This document shows, piece by piece, positions 42,024 through 52,553 of a stretch of DNA of 64,000 nt (positions are counted from its first letter, which is position 1; each line of letters opens with the position of its first letter). The stretch is taken from the NCBI RefSeq assembly GCF_022836495.1, contig NZ_BQXM01000001.1, positions 62,001-126,000 of the forward strand, read 5' to 3'. Below the pieces are notes generated by a model, which searched no databases, had not been told where the DNA came from, and saw nothing but the letters and a program-made list of their open reading frames with translations. This DNA is from Desulforhabdus sp. TSK. Its GTDB lineage: Bacteria; Desulfobacterota; Syntrophobacteria; Syntrophobacterales; Syntrophobacteraceae. The position numbers and the translations under genes are program-made.

Positions 42024-42929
42024 TCACCTGTGGGATTTACGAAGCTTTAAGACTCTCAAAACTCCGGAATAATCTTCGATAAAAGCATGATCTTCAACTT
42101 GAGGATTCCCCTCCAGTTCCTCAGCCAGGAGGGATGCCTGGCCCTGCCCGATTTCCATCAGCAGATAGCCTCCTGCCTTGAGGTACGACGGCATGTCGCC
42201 AAGGATGCGACGAATCACCCGCAACCCCTCGCTTCCTCCTCCTTTGAGAGCGGTTTCCGGCTCGTACCGTGAAACCTCAGGGGCGATCCCGGAGAATTCT
42301 GTGTCGCCGATATAAGGGGGGTTGCTGACCATGAGATCGAAATGGGGCGATGGGGTCAGCCCGCTGAAAAGATCCATGGCGACCATAGCGATGCGATGGC
42401 CCACTCCGTGGCGGATTGCATTGCGCCCGGCGATTTCCAGAGCGGCCGGCGAGCTGTCTATGGCGACAATTGCCAGGTTGGGGCATTCATGGGCCAGGGC
42501 GACGGCGATGGCGCCGGACCCCGTTCCCAGATCCAGGACGCGAGCCGACGCTGTCCCGAGGATTTCGGCGGCCAGTTGCACCAGCAGCTCGGTTTCCGGG
42601 CGAGGAATCAGGACCGACGGTGTGACTTCAAAGTCCAGAGACCAGAATTCCTGTTTCTGCGTAATATATTGCGTCGGTTCCCGGGCAGCTCTACGCCGCA
42701 CCACCTCGCGGAATTTCGCCAGCTCGTCCCCTGTCAGGGGCTGGTCGTGGCGCAGGTAGAGTTGAATACGTTCCAGTCCCAGGACATGCGCCAGCAGGAC
42801 TTCGGCATTGGCCCGGGCCTGCTCGATTTCATGCCGCTGGAAGTATCCCGTTGTCCATTGGAGGACTTTCAGGATGGTCCAGGGAGCCTCCGTCCCGGCT
42901 TCTTTTGAGTGTGCGTGCGGCTGGGCCAT
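42024..42929 (-). CDS. prmC: Release factor glutamine methyltransferase
   Basis: About 301 aa. It methylates the glutamine of the GGQ motif in release factors, using SAM. N-terminal helical domain, then [15 protein letters not shown] (SAM site) and the catalytic NPPY in [15 protein letters not shown] is also characteristic. Start at ATG 42929; a TTG at 42938 is possible, and neither has a strong ribosome site. It is next to its substrate gene prfA, the usual bacterial arrangement. Confidence 0.94.
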   Translation of the reverse strand: MAQPHAHSKEAGTEAPWTILKVLQWTTGYFQRHEIEQARANAEVLLAHVLGLERIQLYLRHDQPLTGDELAKFREVVRRRAAREPTQYITQKQEFWSLDFEVTPSVLIPRPETELLVQLAAEILGTASARVLDLGTGSGAIAVALAHECPNLAIVAIDSSPAALEIAGRNAIRHGVGHRIAMVAMDLFSGLTPSPHFDLMVSNPPYIGDTEFSGIAPEVSRYEPETALKGGGSEGLRVIRRILGDMPSYLKAGGYLLMEIGQGQASLLAEELEGNPQVEDHAFIEDYSGVLRVLKLRKSHR

Positions 42930-43012
42930 GAATTTCAAATATCGGGAGTGATGAAAGGAAGGCTTGAAAGTCGTTGGGAGAGGGCTCGACTCTCGCCGAT
43001 CTTCAGCACCGC

Positions 43013-44083
43013 CTACTCCTCGCTCTTGAGAGCCTCAGCTTGAAAAGAGGTGATCAAGGGATCAATGACTTCGTCAATGGCACCCCCCAAAATACTTTCG
43101 AGCTTGTAGAGGGTGAGATTGATGCGGTGGTCCGTCACGCGGTTCTGCGGAAAGTTGTATGTGCGAATTCGTTCACTGCGGTCGCCGGTCCCCACCTGGC
43201 TCTTCCGTTCCTGGGCGATCTGGGCGTCCTGCTCGCTCTGGCGCTGATCCAGGAGACGTGCGCGGAGCACTTTCAGGGCCTTGGCTTTGTTCTTGTGCTG
43301 GGATTTTTCGTCCTGGCAGGTGACCACCAGTCCTGTCGGAAGGTGCGTGATGCGGATGGCGGAATCCGTCGTGTTGACGCTCTGGCCGCCGGGCCCCGAC
43401 GAGCGGAAGACATCCACGCGAATGTCATTGGGGTCGATGAAGACGTCCACTTCCTCGGCTTCGGGCAGCACCGCGACCGTCACTGCCGACGTATGGATCC
43501 TTCCCTGGCTTTCCGTGGCGGGCACGCGCTGTACACGGTGGACACCCCGTTCATACTTCAATCGGCTGAAAGCGCCTTTTCCATTGATGGCTGCCGTGAT
43601 TTCCTTCAGCCCACCGATCCCCGTGGGATGGGTGTCCATGATGTCCACTTTCCAGCCTCGGAGCTCTGCATAACGCGAATACATACGAAAAAGATCGGCC
43701 ACGAAGAGGGCTGCTTCTTCCCCGCCCGTACCGGCACGGATCTCCAAAATGACGTTCTTGTCATCGTTGGGGTCCTTGGGGGAGAGCATCATTCGGAGGG
43801 CGGACTCGGTATCTTCCTGATCCTTTTTGAGCTGGAGAATCTCATCACGGATGAGCTCCCTCATTTCCGGGTCTTCCTCCTGCTCCAGCAGTTCCTGGCT
43901 CTCCAGGATCTGTTGCTTGATATCCTTGTAGCGCTGATAGGCCTCCACGATGGGTGCAATCTCTGAATGCTCCTTGACAACCTTCTGATATTCCTTCTGG
44001 TTTGCCAGCAGATCCGGATTGCTGAGGTCCGATTCCAGGTTGCGAAACTTTTCGGCGACGCTTTCCAAACGGTCAAACATCAT
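43013..44083 (-). CDS. prfA: Peptide chain release factor 1
   Basis: 356 aa, reads UAA and UAG. It carries RF1's codon-recognition PAT motif ([12 protein letters not shown]) and the catalytic GGQ in [15 protein letters not shown] near residue 232. The helical domain 1 and C-terminal domain are full length. AAAGAGA precedes the ATG. It follows rpmE and precedes prmC on the minus strand. Confidence 0.97.
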   Translation of the reverse strand: MMFDRLESVAEKFRNLESDLSNPDLLANQKEYQKVVKEHSEIAPIVEAYQRYKDIKQQILESQELLEQEEDPEMRELIRDEILQLKKDQEDTESALRMMLSPKDPNDDKNVILEIRAGTGGEEAALFVADLFRMYSRYAELRGWKVDIMDTHPTGIGGLKEITAAINGKGAFSRLKYERGVHRVQRVPATESQGRIHTSAVTVAVLPEAEEVDVFIDPNDIRVDVFRSSGPGGQSVNTTDSAIRITHLPTGLVVTCQDEKSQHKNKAKALKVLRARLLDQRQSEQDAQIAQERKSQVGTGDRSERIRTYNFPQNRVTDHRINLTLYKLESILGGAIDEVIDPLITSFQAEALKSEE

Positions 44084-44297
44084 TCTCTTTGCCTGTCAGG
44101 TGCTTACCACACATCGGAAACCCTCCAAACGCACGAAGCATCCATGGGTTTTACGCCGCAGGTCCATGTCTCTCCCGGCAAGGGATCCCCCCAGCGTCGC
44201 ACCTCCCCCTGCTGAAGGGGGAAATGCAATGCGGAGTTGCCCGGCAGGTTCGAAGCATTTCCTTCCCAAACGCTCAGAGGACCAAATGCAGCGGCCC

Positions 44298-44510
44298 TCA
44301 GCTCTTGGTCTGGAATTTTTCGTATTTTTTGCGGAAGCGTTCGATGCGGCCAGCGGAGTCCACCAATTTCTGTTTTCCTGTATAAAAAGGATGGCACTTG
44401 GAACAAATTTCCACGCGGATGTCCTGCTTGGTCGAGCCCGTAGGAATTTCGTTACCGCAGGCGCACCGGATAACGGTCTGATGGTAAGTCGGGTGTATAT
44501 CTTCTTTCAT
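44298..44510 (-). CDS. rpmE: Ribosomal protein L31 (zinc type)
   Basis: 70-aa large-subunit protein. Zinc-binding cysteines C16, C18, C36 and C39 (CAC, CSKC) make it the C+ form. KEDIHPTYH and [20 protein letters not shown] are characteristic. AAGGAGG precedes the ATG. It lies between rho and prfA, the classic order. Confidence 0.96.
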   Translation of the reverse strand: MKEDIHPTYHQTVIRCACGNEIPTGSTKQDIRVEICSKCHPFYTGKQKLVDSAGRIERFRKKYEKFQTKS

Positions 44511-44618
44511 GGGTGTGTTTCCTCCTTATGTATGGGTGGTGGCAACCTCTTCGAAATTCTCTATTATAGACAAACGGACCTTATTTTCAAGCACTTTTAA
44601 GTCTTCCCATGCACCCCA

Positions 44619-45947
44619 TCACCGATTCATGGAAGAGAGGAAATCGGCGTTGTCCTTGCTGCCCTGCATTTTGTCCAGGAGAAATTCCATGGCATCGATG
44701 GGGTTGAGGGGAGACAAGAGCTTCCGCAGGATCCAGATGCGGTTGAGATCATCCGGCTGCAGCAGCAGTTCTTCCTTCCGCGTTCCCGACTTGTTGATGT
44801 CGATGGCAGGGAAGATGCGGCGGTCGGCGAGCTTGCGATCCAGGACGATTTCCATGTTGCCGGTCCCTTTGAACTCTTCAAAGATGACGTCGTCCATGCG
44901 GCTTCCCGTGTCCGTCAGAGCGGTGGCGATGATGGTGAGACTCCCTCCCTGTTCGACATTGCGGGCGGCTCCAAAAAACCGTTTGGGCCGATGGAGGGCG
45001 TTGGAGTCGAGACCTCCCGAGAGGATCTTGCCGCTGGGTGGAACGACCGTATTGTAGGCGCGGGCGAGTCGGGTGATGCTGTCCAGCAGGATCACCACGT
45101 CGCGCTTGTGCTCCACGAGACGCTTGGCCTTTTCGATGACCATTTCGGCCACCTGCACATGGCGCTGAGGCGGTTCGTCGAAGGTGGAGCTGACGACTTC
45201 AGCCCGCACGTTGCGCTGCATGTCCGTCACTTCCTCCGGCCGCTCATCGATGAGCAGCACGATGAGGTAGGCGTCCCGGTGGTTGATGGTGATGGCGTTG
45301 GCGATATTCTGGAGCAGCATGGTTTTACCCGTGCGGGGTTGAGCCACGATGAGGCCGCGCTGCCCGAATCCGATGGGGGTCAGCAGGTCCATGACCCGCG
45401 TGGACAGATTGTCGGGCTGGTTCTCCAGCTTGACTCTCCGGTCCGGGTACAGGGGGGTGAGGTTGTCAAAAAGGATCTTGTCCCGGGCGACATCGGGGTC
45501 TTCAAAATTGACGGCTTCCACCTTCAGAAGAGCAAAATAACGTTCGTTGTCCTTGGGGGGGCGGATTTGTCCGGAGATACTGTCGCCGGTGCGCAGGTTG
45601 AATCGGCGGATTTGGGAGGGTGAGACGTAAATATCATCCGGCCCGGGCAGATAGTTGTAGCTCTGGCTTCTCAAAAAGCCGAAGCCGTCGGGCAGGATTT
45701 CCAGCACCCCTTCCCCGTAAATCAGGCCGCTCATCTGCGCCTGCGCCTGAAGGAGAGCAAAAATAAGCTCCTGCTTGCGCATGGAGCTGGCTCCCTCGAT
45801 ATTGAAGCCTCTGGCGATGCTCATGAGCTCCCGAATATTCTTGCTCTTGAGCTCCACCAGATTCATCTCGTTGCGCTGCTCCCTGCCTTCGCGATCTCCT
45901 GCCGATTTCTCGGGAACGTCGTTGATGTCTTGGTTCGGTTCACCCAT
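44619..45947 (-). CDS. rho: Transcription termination factor Rho
   Basis: About 442-aa hexameric RNA helicase. It has Rho N-domain helices ([21 protein letters not shown]), the cold-shock-like RNA site ([37 protein letters not shown]), Walker [12 protein letters not shown], Walker [18 protein letters not shown] and the R-loop region [10 protein letters not shown]. The ATG at 45947 is preferred for its GGAGAAGAG; an in-frame ATG at 45995 would add 16 residues. First gene of the rpmE-prfA-prmC-murA-comEC run. Confidence 0.97.
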   Translation of the reverse strand: MGEPNQDINDVPEKSAGDREGREQRNEMNLVELKSKNIRELMSIARGFNIEGASSMRKQELIFALLQAQAQMSGLIYGEGVLEILPDGFGFLRSQSYNYLPGPDDIYVSPSQIRRFNLRTGDSISGQIRPPKDNERYFALLKVEAVNFEDPDVARDKILFDNLTPLYPDRRVKLENQPDNLSTRVMDLLTPIGFGQRGLIVAQPRTGKTMLLQNIANAITINHRDAYLIVLLIDERPEEVTDMQRNVRAEVVSSTFDEPPQRHVQVAEMVIEKAKRLVEHKRDVVILLDSITRLARAYNTVVPPSGKILSGGLDSNALHRPKRFFGAARNVEQGGSLTIIATALTDTGSRMDDVIFEEFKGTGNMEIVLDRKLADRRIFPAIDINKSGTRKEELLLQPDDLNRIWILRKLLSPLNPIDAMEFLLDKMQGSKDNADFLSSMNR

Positions 45948-46285
45948 GTTCTCTCTTCTCCGTCTACTATAGTTTGCTTTTTCCAATTCCGACATGCGTT
46001 CTCTGTCTTCAGTCCTGTTGAAATGCGGTGGTTGGGAGATCCCTGATCAAATGAGCCGGTTTTGCCGGAGGCCAGTCGGCATTCTGCCGTCGTTCCAATT
46101 TCTTAAAAAGATAATGGGATTTCAACGAAGTAGCGCAGGTCCAGGCGGTGAGACCGGGCTCGCTGATTGGTAGCTGTTGGTTCCTCTACCTGGTCCGTGG
46201 TGCCATCGGTTCCAGAGGCGGGTCGGAGTGCTCCATGCTTCAAGTGAATCTCAACAGCATCACTCTATATGCAGTCGAGATTTCA
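45948..46285. other. Leader/intergenic region of rho
   Basis: About 340 bases between bamD's stop and rho's start. No gene is supported. Rho genes are usually autoregulated through a long leader, so part of this is probably the rho 5' UTR; GCCGGTTTTGCCGGAGGC (around 46053) is a small inverted element. No clear promoter hexamers. Confidence 0.35.
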
Positions 46286-47059
46286 TTAAAATCCCATACG
46301 AGTCCAAATACTGGGTTTCTTCTTCCCTTTGGCGATCTCTTCCCGACATTGAGCCAGCATCCTGCCGATCTCCTCTTCGTAGCCCAATTCCCTGGCAGCC
46401 TCGGGATAGGTCCGGTTGATCAGGTCCAGTCGGTCCTTGGCTGACGGGTACTCCTCTAATCGGAAATAAAATTGTGCAACTTGAAATTCATATGCCGCCA
46501 TGCGCTTCTGGCACTCGAAGAGCTGCTTTTTTCCTCTCTGTGCATATTCGGATTCAGGATAGGTCTGAATGAGTCTCTGAAACGCCTCCATGGCCAGGCG
46601 CGTTTCCTCCTGATCACGATCTACCGTGCTGAAAGAGAGGAAATGACACATTCCGATCTGGTAAAGGACATAGGGGACAACTTCGTTTCGGGGATGCAGG
46701 CGGGCGAATTCTTCATACGCGATGGCCGCGTTGGAGTAGTCTTTGTTGTAAAAATGAGCATCACCCAGCTTGAGCTCAGCCAGGATGGCGTACTTGCTGT
46801 ATGGATAGTGCTCTTTCAGTTTTTGAAAGGACTTGAGAGCGTCGTCGTAGTCCTTGTCGCGCATCTGCTGCATGCCGTCCATGGCGAGTTGCTCAGCGCT
46901 CTTTTCTATGGTGGAGGATTTGCCTTTTCCGAAAAGATCTCCAAAATAATACTGGGTCAAGGACGTGTTGCATCCGCTCGTCAGCAACAGCACAGCCATG
47001 AGCAAGCAATGGGGAAAGAAGCGGAAACGCTTTTGGGGTTGGCAAGATGAAAAAAGCAT
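46286..47059 (-). CDS. bamD: Outer-membrane assembly lipoprotein BamD
   Basis: 257-aa lipoprotein of the BAM complex that inserts beta-barrel proteins. Signal peptide with lipobox LLTSGC, then about five TPR helices: AEQLAMDGMQQMRDKDYDDALKSFQKLKEHYPYSKYA, AELKLGDAHFYNKDYSNAAIAYEEFARLHP and so on, ending in ELGYEEEIGRMLAQC. GAGGAAACCTC precedes the ATG. Transcribed on the minus strand after a long gap from trxA. Confidence 0.93.
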   Translation of the reverse strand: MLFSSCQPQKRFRFFPHCLLMAVLLLTSGCNTSLTQYYFGDLFGKGKSSTIEKSAEQLAMDGMQQMRDKDYDDALKSFQKLKEHYPYSKYAILAELKLGDAHFYNKDYSNAAIAYEEFARLHPRNEVVPYVLYQIGMCHFLSFSTVDRDQEETRLAMEAFQRLIQTYPESEYAQRGKKQLFECQKRMAAYEFQVAQFYFRLEEYPSAKDRLDLINRTYPEAARELGYEEEIGRMLAQCREEIAKGKKKPSIWTRMGF

Positions 47060-47559
47060 GAGGTTTCCTCAAAGAAAACGAGTAGTGGTCCTGTAATGCA
47101 TACCCTGTCCCTTAATGGGACAGGGATGGCTTCTAATGCTCGTGTGGATTGTTCCCGTTAAGCAGGGCTACTCCCGAATTCATGGCATGCGGCAGGAATT
47201 TTTGGCAACCGCCCGAAGGCATTGTGATCGTCGGAGTGATCAAAAAGTTCGTTCCAGTTCTTCCCTAGGGCAACAGGGGGCTCTCAGGCGCCGGCCTCCC
47301 GGACACACCGGGGGCGGGCTCGAGAGTCCGGATCTTCCATCAGGAAAAGCCGTCCGGCAGAGCTGACCGGAGGCCCCGTCAGCTGCAAGCCTCGACGGTT
47401 TTCTCCATCGTCTTACTCCATCGTGAACATTGCACTTTTGCACTGTTTGGAAGAAAAACGCAGGATGTGTTTGATGGGGGTGAACCTGTGACTGGACTCC
47501 ATGGGAAATTCCATGCAGGGCGCCTTGATGACATGGGGAAGATGTTCACATCCGAACTT
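47060..47559. other. Structured GC-rich intergenic region
   Basis: 500 bases between trxA and bamD. CCCTGTCCC-TTAAT-GGGACAGGG (47103-47125) is a perfect 9-bp hairpin near the bamD start. AGCTGAC-N10-GTCAGCT (47361-47384) is another perfect hairpin, and GGCCTCC...GGAGGCC (around 47297-47375) can pair over it in the alternative. No protein frame has a ribosome site. It could be a small RNA, a leader with alternative folds, or simply terminators. Confidence 0.35.
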
Positions 47560-47892
47560 CTAGACGACTGTTTTATCGATGGCTGCCATAATCTGTGATT
47601 TTGCTACCGCTCCGGTAATCTGCTCGCTCACGTTCCCGCCCTTGAAAATGATGAGGGTCGGAATAGCACGGATGCCATATTTGGAAGGTGTTTTGGGGTT
47701 GTCATCGACATTGCATTTGGCGATCTTCAATTTGCCCTCATATTCACCGGAAAGCTCTTCAACCACGGGAGCGATGGCTCGGCAGGGACCACACCACGGG
47801 GCCCAGAAGTCCACCAGAACGGGCAAATCGGATTTCAGCACTTCTTCGTCAAAATTATTGTCACTGATTTCAATGATATTCTTACCGGCCAT
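47560..47892 (-). CDS. trxA: Thioredoxin
   Basis: 110-aa cytosolic disulfide reductase. Active site WCGPC with C34 and C37, buried Asp in LVDFWAPW, cis-proline in GIRAIPTLIIFKGG. AGGAGTTTTT precedes the ATG. Monocistronic on the minus strand. Confidence 0.97.
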   Translation of the reverse strand: MAGKNIIEISDNNFDEEVLKSDLPVLVDFWAPWCGPCRAIAPVVEELSGEYEGKLKIAKCNVDDNPKTPSKYGIRAIPTLIIFKGGNVSEQITGAVAKSQIMAAIDKTVV

Positions 47893-48226
47893 TGGAAAAA
47901 CTCCTCCCCATTAAGAGAAATACCTGGTGCTTCAGATCAGCCAAAATGAGAGCAAGGCTACTTCCGAATGCTCAGAGAAGGACTATAAACCAATCTTTTC
48001 GGTTTTGTCAATCGAACATTCAGGTTGAGAGGGGCTGCCCGTTGCCTGCAGTCAGGTGGAGAGCGGTGCAAAGAGGTATACCTTCAAACAGGGACATGGT
48101 ATGGAAACAGGAAAGGACAGCCCTGTGGATGTGAGAGGCCGCGACGATGGACCATGGCGCGCATCCCCTACGTTTTCCCTGAAGTGTCTGCTGCTTTTAA
48201 ATTTGAACTTCTGAATCGAGGATCCG
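47893..48226. other. Divergent intergenic region trxA / radA
   Basis: 334 bases without a supported gene, presumably containing both promoters. No clear -35/-10 pair, operator or RNA fold recognised. Confidence 0.3.
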
Positions 48227-49582
48227 ATGGCCGATCGCAAGACAGTTTTTCGATGCCAGCAATGTGGCTATGTCAGCCCCAAATGGCTGGGGCGCTGCCC
48301 CGACTGTAAAAGTTGGGAAAGCCTTGTGGAAGAAGTCAGTTACAAGTCTTCTGAAAAAGAGCTTGCGACGGGAAATCCCCAGAATCGACCGGTTGCCCTG
48401 GCGGATATCCCAGCTGAAACGGAGCCCCGGCTGCTGAGCGGCATCGGTGAGTGGGATCGGGTCCTGGGAGGCGGCCTCATTGCGGGATCTCTCGTACTGC
48501 TGGCCGGTGATCCGGGAATAGGAAAGTCGACCCTGCTCCTCCAGGTCCTGGCGCGCCTGTCCCAGGAAAAACGGGTGCTCTATGCCTCCGGCGAAGAGAG
48601 CCCCCAGCAGTTGAAGGTGCGGGCCCTCCGCCTGGGTGTCGAATCCCCCAACCTTTTTGTCTATTCTGAAACCTCCCTCGAGGCGGTTCTGGATGCCGTA
48701 GCTCAGAAGCCGCCCCATATCCTCGTGGTGGACTCCATTCAGACGGTCCACACGCGGGCGTTGGAGGTGGCTCCCGGATCGGTCAGCCAGGTGAGGGAAT
48801 GTGCCTCGCGATTGATGCGAGCGGCCAAGGAGACGGGAGTCAGCATTTTTGTCGTGGGGCATGTCACCAAGGAGGGATCCATCGCAGGCCCCCGAGCACT
48901 GGAGCATCTGGTGGACACGGTGCTGTACCTGGAGGGAGACCGGACACACACCTTCCGGCTCCTGCGCGCTGTCAAGAACCGGTATGGCTCCACCAATGAA
49001 GTCGGGGTGTTCGAAATGAAGGAGGTCGGCCTGGAGCAGGTTCCCAATCCGTCCAAGCTGCTCCTGGCGGAACGCCCCAAGGGGGTTTCCGGATCGGTGG
49101 TGGCCTGTGCCGTGGAAGGCACGCGCCCCCTCCTGGTGGAGCTGCAGGCCCTCGTGAGCGCCACCAGCTGGCTGCAGCCCCGGCGCACAAGCATGGGAGT
49201 CGACAGCAATCGCCTCTCACTGCTTCTGGCCGTGCTGGAGAAAAAGCTCGGGCTCAATTTTGCTCAGCAGGATGTTTTCGTCAATGTGGCGGGCGGAGTC
49301 CGCCTCGTGGAACCGGCAACGGATCTGGCCATGACGACGGCGCTCCTCAGCACCTATCTGGACCGGCCCCTGCCGCCCGAGTGGGTGGTGTGGGGGGAGG
49401 TCGGTCTTGCGGGGGAGGTGCGTGGAGTGGGACACAGCAGCGTGAGGGCGCTGGAGGCCCAGAAGCTCGGTTTCACGCGATGCCTCATTCCCAGGAGTAA
49501 CGCCGAACGGCTGTCCCCGGAGCTGGAAATCGAGTGTGTCGGAGTGAAATCTCTGCAGGATGTCATGCAGCTGCTGTTTTAG
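48227..49582 (+). CDS. radA: DNA repair protein RadA
   Basis: 451-aa branch-migration helicase of recombination. C4 zinc finger C10, C13, C24, C27 (RCQQCGYVSPKWLGRCPDC), RecA-like ATPase with GDPGIGKSTLL near 100, the RadA KNRYGS motif near 253, and a Lon-like C-terminal domain (SNRLSLLLAVLEKKLGL). GAGGATCCG precedes the ATG. Converges on mtnA with a palindrome between. Confidence 0.96.
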   Translation: MADRKTVFRCQQCGYVSPKWLGRCPDCKSWESLVEEVSYKSSEKELATGNPQNRPVALADIPAETEPRLLSGIGEWDRVLGGGLIAGSLVLLAGDPGIGKSTLLLQVLARLSQEKRVLYASGEESPQQLKVRALRLGVESPNLFVYSETSLEAVLDAVAQKPPHILVVDSIQTVHTRALEVAPGSVSQVRECASRLMRAAKETGVSIFVVGHVTKEGSIAGPRALEHLVDTVLYLEGDRTHTFRLLRAVKNRYGSTNEVGVFEMKEVGLEQVPNPSKLLLAERPKGVSGSVVACAVEGTRPLLVELQALVSATSWLQPRRTSMGVDSNRLSLLLAVLEKKLGLNFAQQDVFVNVAGGVRLVEPATDLAMTTALLSTYLDRPLPPEWVVWGEVGLAGEVRGVGHSSVRALEAQKLGFTRCLIPRSNAERLSPELEIECVGVKSLQDVMQLLF

Positions 49583-49624
49583 ACAAAAGCAGTCGATGGG
49601 AATCCGTGCCGTGCGCATGCCTGC

Positions 49625-49657
49625 CGTCGTTCCCGCGGAGAGCCTGCGGGAACGACG
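49625..49657. repeat. REP-like palindrome between radA and mtnA
   Basis: CGTCGTTCCCGC (49625-49636) and GCGGGAACGACG (49646-49657) are perfect 12-bp arms around a 9-base loop; CCTGC/GCAGG extends them after an interruption. The CGTCRTTCC arm start matches the palindrome at 6101-6180. It may double as a terminator for the two convergent genes. Confidence 0.65.
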
Positions 49658-49702
49658 CATGAGCAGGTTGGTGAGTCTTTGGAAACCCATCCCGGGCTTG
49701 TA

Positions 49703-50752
49703 TCACGCCTCCAGGGCCTTGCGGATGGACTGCTTGAACGGCTTTTGCAAAACGCCCACTTCGGTAATGATCCCGGTGATATATTTGCTGGGTGTCACAT
49801 CGAAGGCGGGGTTCAAAGCCTTGATATCCTTGGGCGCCACAGGTCTGCCGAAAAGGTGAGTCACCTCCCGCGGGTCCCGCTGCTCGATGGGAATTCCCGA
49901 GCCGTCGGCCAGGGAGGGGTCGATGGTGGAACGGGGGGCGGCCACATAAAAGGGAATGTTGTGCGTACGGGCCAGCACAGCCACCGTATAGGTGCCGATC
50001 TTGTTGGCCGTATCGCCGTTGGAGGCGATGCGATCCGCACCCACGACCACCACGTCTATTTTTCCCTGCTGCATGAGGCTTCCCGCGGCATTGTCCGTGA
50101 TCAGCGTCACGGGGATTCCGGCACACTGGAGCTCATAAGCCGTCAACCGGGCTCCCTGCAGGAAAGGGCGCGTCTCGCACGCGTAGACTTCCACGGTCGG
50201 GTCATCGGCATAAGCAGCCCGGATGACTCCCACCGCCGTGCCGTAATCCGCAGTGGCCAATGCCCCTGCATTACAATAGGTGAGGACTCGTGCCCCGCGG
50301 GGAATGACTTCCTTACCCCATTTCCCGATGGCCACATTGTCCCGCACATCCTCGGCGAGGATTGCGTCGGCTTTCCTTCGGATGAGAGTCTGGAGCTCCG
50401 GCACGTCCGCCCCGGGGTTTTCCAGCAGGACCGAATATACTTTTTCCACGGCCCATCCCAGGTTGTTTCCTGTGGGGCGGGCATTCTTCACCTGCTCACA
50501 GAGCCTTACGAATTTTCGCCGAAATGTCTGCGTGTCGGCCGCCTGCAGGTCCCGTGCACCCAGGGCCAGAGCCAGGGCGCCGGCCACACCCACGGCGGGG
50601 GCTCCGCGTATGGACATGTTCTTGATGGCCGTGATGACCTGTTGCGGCTTGCTGCAGAGCAGAATTTTTTCTTGATGGGGCAGCACCCGTTGATCGAGAA
50701 TCGCCACTGCATCTCCATCCCAGTAGATGGGAGGTAAACACTTTTCAAACAT
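49703..50752 (-). CDS. mtnA: Methylthioribose-1-phosphate isomerase
   Basis: 349 aa, isomerises 5-methylthioribose 1-phosphate to the ribulose form in methionine salvage. MSIRGAPAVGVAGAL, YCNAGALATADYGTA (catalytic Cys region) and VGADRIASNGDTANKIGTY with the catalytic Asp distinguish it from eIF2B-type proteins. No other mtn genes are nearby; homologous isolated MtnA proteins also act on related ribose phosphates. AGGAGGCAATG precedes the ATG. It lies 64 bases after the gatB stop on the same strand. Confidence 0.93.
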   Translation of the reverse strand: MFEKCLPPIYWDGDAVAILDQRVLPHQEKILLCSKPQQVITAIKNMSIRGAPAVGVAGALALALGARDLQAADTQTFRRKFVRLCEQVKNARPTGNNLGWAVEKVYSVLLENPGADVPELQTLIRRKADAILAEDVRDNVAIGKWGKEVIPRGARVLTYCNAGALATADYGTAVGVIRAAYADDPTVEVYACETRPFLQGARLTAYELQCAGIPVTLITDNAAGSLMQQGKIDVVVVGADRIASNGDTANKIGTYTVAVLARTHNIPFYVAAPRSTIDPSLADGSGIPIEQRDPREVTHLFGRPVAPKDIKALNPAFDVTPSKYITGIITEVGVLQKPFKQSIRKALEA

Positions 50753-50816
50753 GCTTCATTGCCTCCTGGCTTCTTGCTGGATCCCAAAGTGACCGGCTGC
50801 TTCCGGACGGTGCGGC

Positions 50817-52256
50817 CTAACGTTCTTCATTCGCCAGTTTGCTGCGAAGAATCTCATTGACCAATTGGGGATTGGCCTTTCCCTTGGTTTTCCGCATGGC
50901 CTGTCCCACAAAAAAACTGAAAAGCTTTTCCTTCCCGCCCCGGTAGAGCTCAACCTCCGTGGGATTCTCTCGCAGGATCTCATTGATGATGGCTTCGATG
51001 GCGCCTTCGTCTTTGACCTGAGTGAGCCCCTTTTCTTCGACGATGGCTTTAGCTTTCCGGCCTGTCGTGTACATGTCGTCGAAGACCGTCTTGGCGATCT
51101 TCCCACTGATGACCCCCGTATCCATCAGGCTCAAGAGCTCGGCCAGGTTTTCGGGGGGAACCGGGCAATCCTCGATTTCCCGTTCGTCACGCTTCAGCTG
51201 CTTCATCAATTCGGACATGATCCAGTTGCTGACGGTCTTGGGCTGGGGAAACTCCGCCGTGGCCGTTTCAAAATAAACCGCCAGGGCCTTGGAGGAGGTG
51301 AGCACCTGGGCATCGTAGAGCGGCAGGTTGTACTGCGCCATGAAGCGCTCCCGCTTGGCCTCGGGAAGCTCCGGCAGCGTCTCCCGGACAGACGCCACCC
51401 AGCTGTCGCTCACCACCACCGGCACCAGGTCCGGGTCGGGAAAGTAGCGGTAGTCATGGGCTTCTTCCTTCCCCCGCATGCTGATGGTCACGTTGCGCGC
51501 CACATCCCACAGGCGAGTCTCCTGCACGACGGGCTCGTTCCGTTCGATGAGGGCTCTCTGCCTGCGGATTTCAAAATCCAGGGCCCGCTGGACGTTTCGG
51601 AAGGAGTTCATGTTCTTGAGCTCTGTTTTGACACCCAGGGCTTCGGTACCCACAGGCCGCAGGGAGATGTTGGCATCGCACCGAAAGCTCCCTTCTTCCA
51701 TATTGCCGTCGCAGATCTCGAGGTATCTCAAGATTTCGCGCAGGGTTCTCAGGTATGCGGCCGCCTCTTCCGACGTGCCCATGTCCGGCTCGCTCACGAT
51801 TTCGATGAGGGGCACTCCCGTGCGATTGTAATCCACGTAGCTCATGGGCTGGAATTCGTCGTGGACGAGCTTCCCTGCGTCCTCCTCCATGTGGATGCGA
51901 TGGATTCGGATGCGCTTGGGTCCCTTTTCCGTCTCGATGTCCACCCAGCCGTTGACGGCCAGGGGAAGTTCATACTGGGAAATCTGGTAGCCTTTGGGGA
52001 GGTCGGGATAGAAATAATTCTTGCGGGCGAACTGGCTGCTGGGAGCGATGGTGCAATGCGTGGCCAGGCCCATTTTCATGGCAAATTCCACCACCTCCCG
52101 GTTCAGGACAGGGAGCACACCAGGCATGGCCACACAGATGGGGCAGGTATGCGTGTTGGGACTCGCACCGAAAGCAGTGGAGCAGCCACAAAAAATCTTG
52201 CTTTTGGTGAGAAGCTGGGCATGAATTTCCAAGCCAATGACCGGTTCCAGTTCCAT
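50817..52256 (-). CDS. gatB: Asp/Glu-tRNA amidotransferase subunit B
   Basis: 479 aa, the tRNA-binding and kinase subunit of GatCAB, converting Glu-tRNA(Gln) and/or Asp-tRNA(Asn) to the amides. [84 protein letters not shown] and the C-terminal YqeY-like tail are all family-typical. Zinc-site cysteines are in CGCS and HTCPIC. gatA and gatC are not in the window. Confidence 0.96.
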   Translation of the reverse strand: MELEPVIGLEIHAQLLTKSKIFCGCSTAFGASPNTHTCPICVAMPGVLPVLNREVVEFAMKMGLATHCTIAPSSQFARKNYFYPDLPKGYQISQYELPLAVNGWVDIETEKGPKRIRIHRIHMEEDAGKLVHDEFQPMSYVDYNRTGVPLIEIVSEPDMGTSEEAAAYLRTLREILRYLEICDGNMEEGSFRCDANISLRPVGTEALGVKTELKNMNSFRNVQRALDFEIRRQRALIERNEPVVQETRLWDVARNVTISMRGKEEAHDYRYFPDPDLVPVVVSDSWVASVRETLPELPEAKRERFMAQYNLPLYDAQVLTSSKALAVYFETATAEFPQPKTVSNWIMSELMKQLKRDEREIEDCPVPPENLAELLSLMDTGVISGKIAKTVFDDMYTTGRKAKAIVEEKGLTQVKDEGAIEAIINEILRENPTEVELYRGGKEKLFSFFVGQAMRKTKGKANPQLVNEILRSKLANEER

Positions 52257-52553
52257 ATTTTACTCCATCTAATGCGGCCATCCTGATAGGGTAACGTTCT
52301 GCCTGCTCGGGCAAAACTCAGCCCGGGCCATAATCCGCATACCCTATAGCACCAAACAAAACAACGGTGCAAGGGATAGAGCGGCAAGCTGCTTGGAAGC
52401 CCCTGCAAACAGTGTTTGACATGGAAAGATCTTTCAACTACGAATAATGTGAGTTATTGAAAAATAGATGCTTTTTCGGTCAATGGCTCTCGTCGGTGAG
52501 ATCTGAATTGCACAGTACAAGATGGTGTTGTTTCGGGAAGAGTGAGGATACCT
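52257..52553. promoter_or_regulatory. Upstream region of sucC with a candidate promoter
   Basis: TTGACA (52416-52421), a 17-base spacer and TACGAA (52439-52444) could drive sucCD on the plus strand, with a leader of about 105 bases. The -10 is weak. The divergent gatB promoter must also lie here. No other feature seen. Confidence 0.35.

Noticed and set aside
47240-47443. 67-codon minus-strand frame between trxA and bamD
   Set aside because: Arg/Pro/Gly-rich translation of a structured GC-rich segment; no ribosome site.
50865-52286. 473-codon open frame opposite gatB
   Set aside because: Complement of a GC-rich conserved gene; gatB itself is unmistakable.
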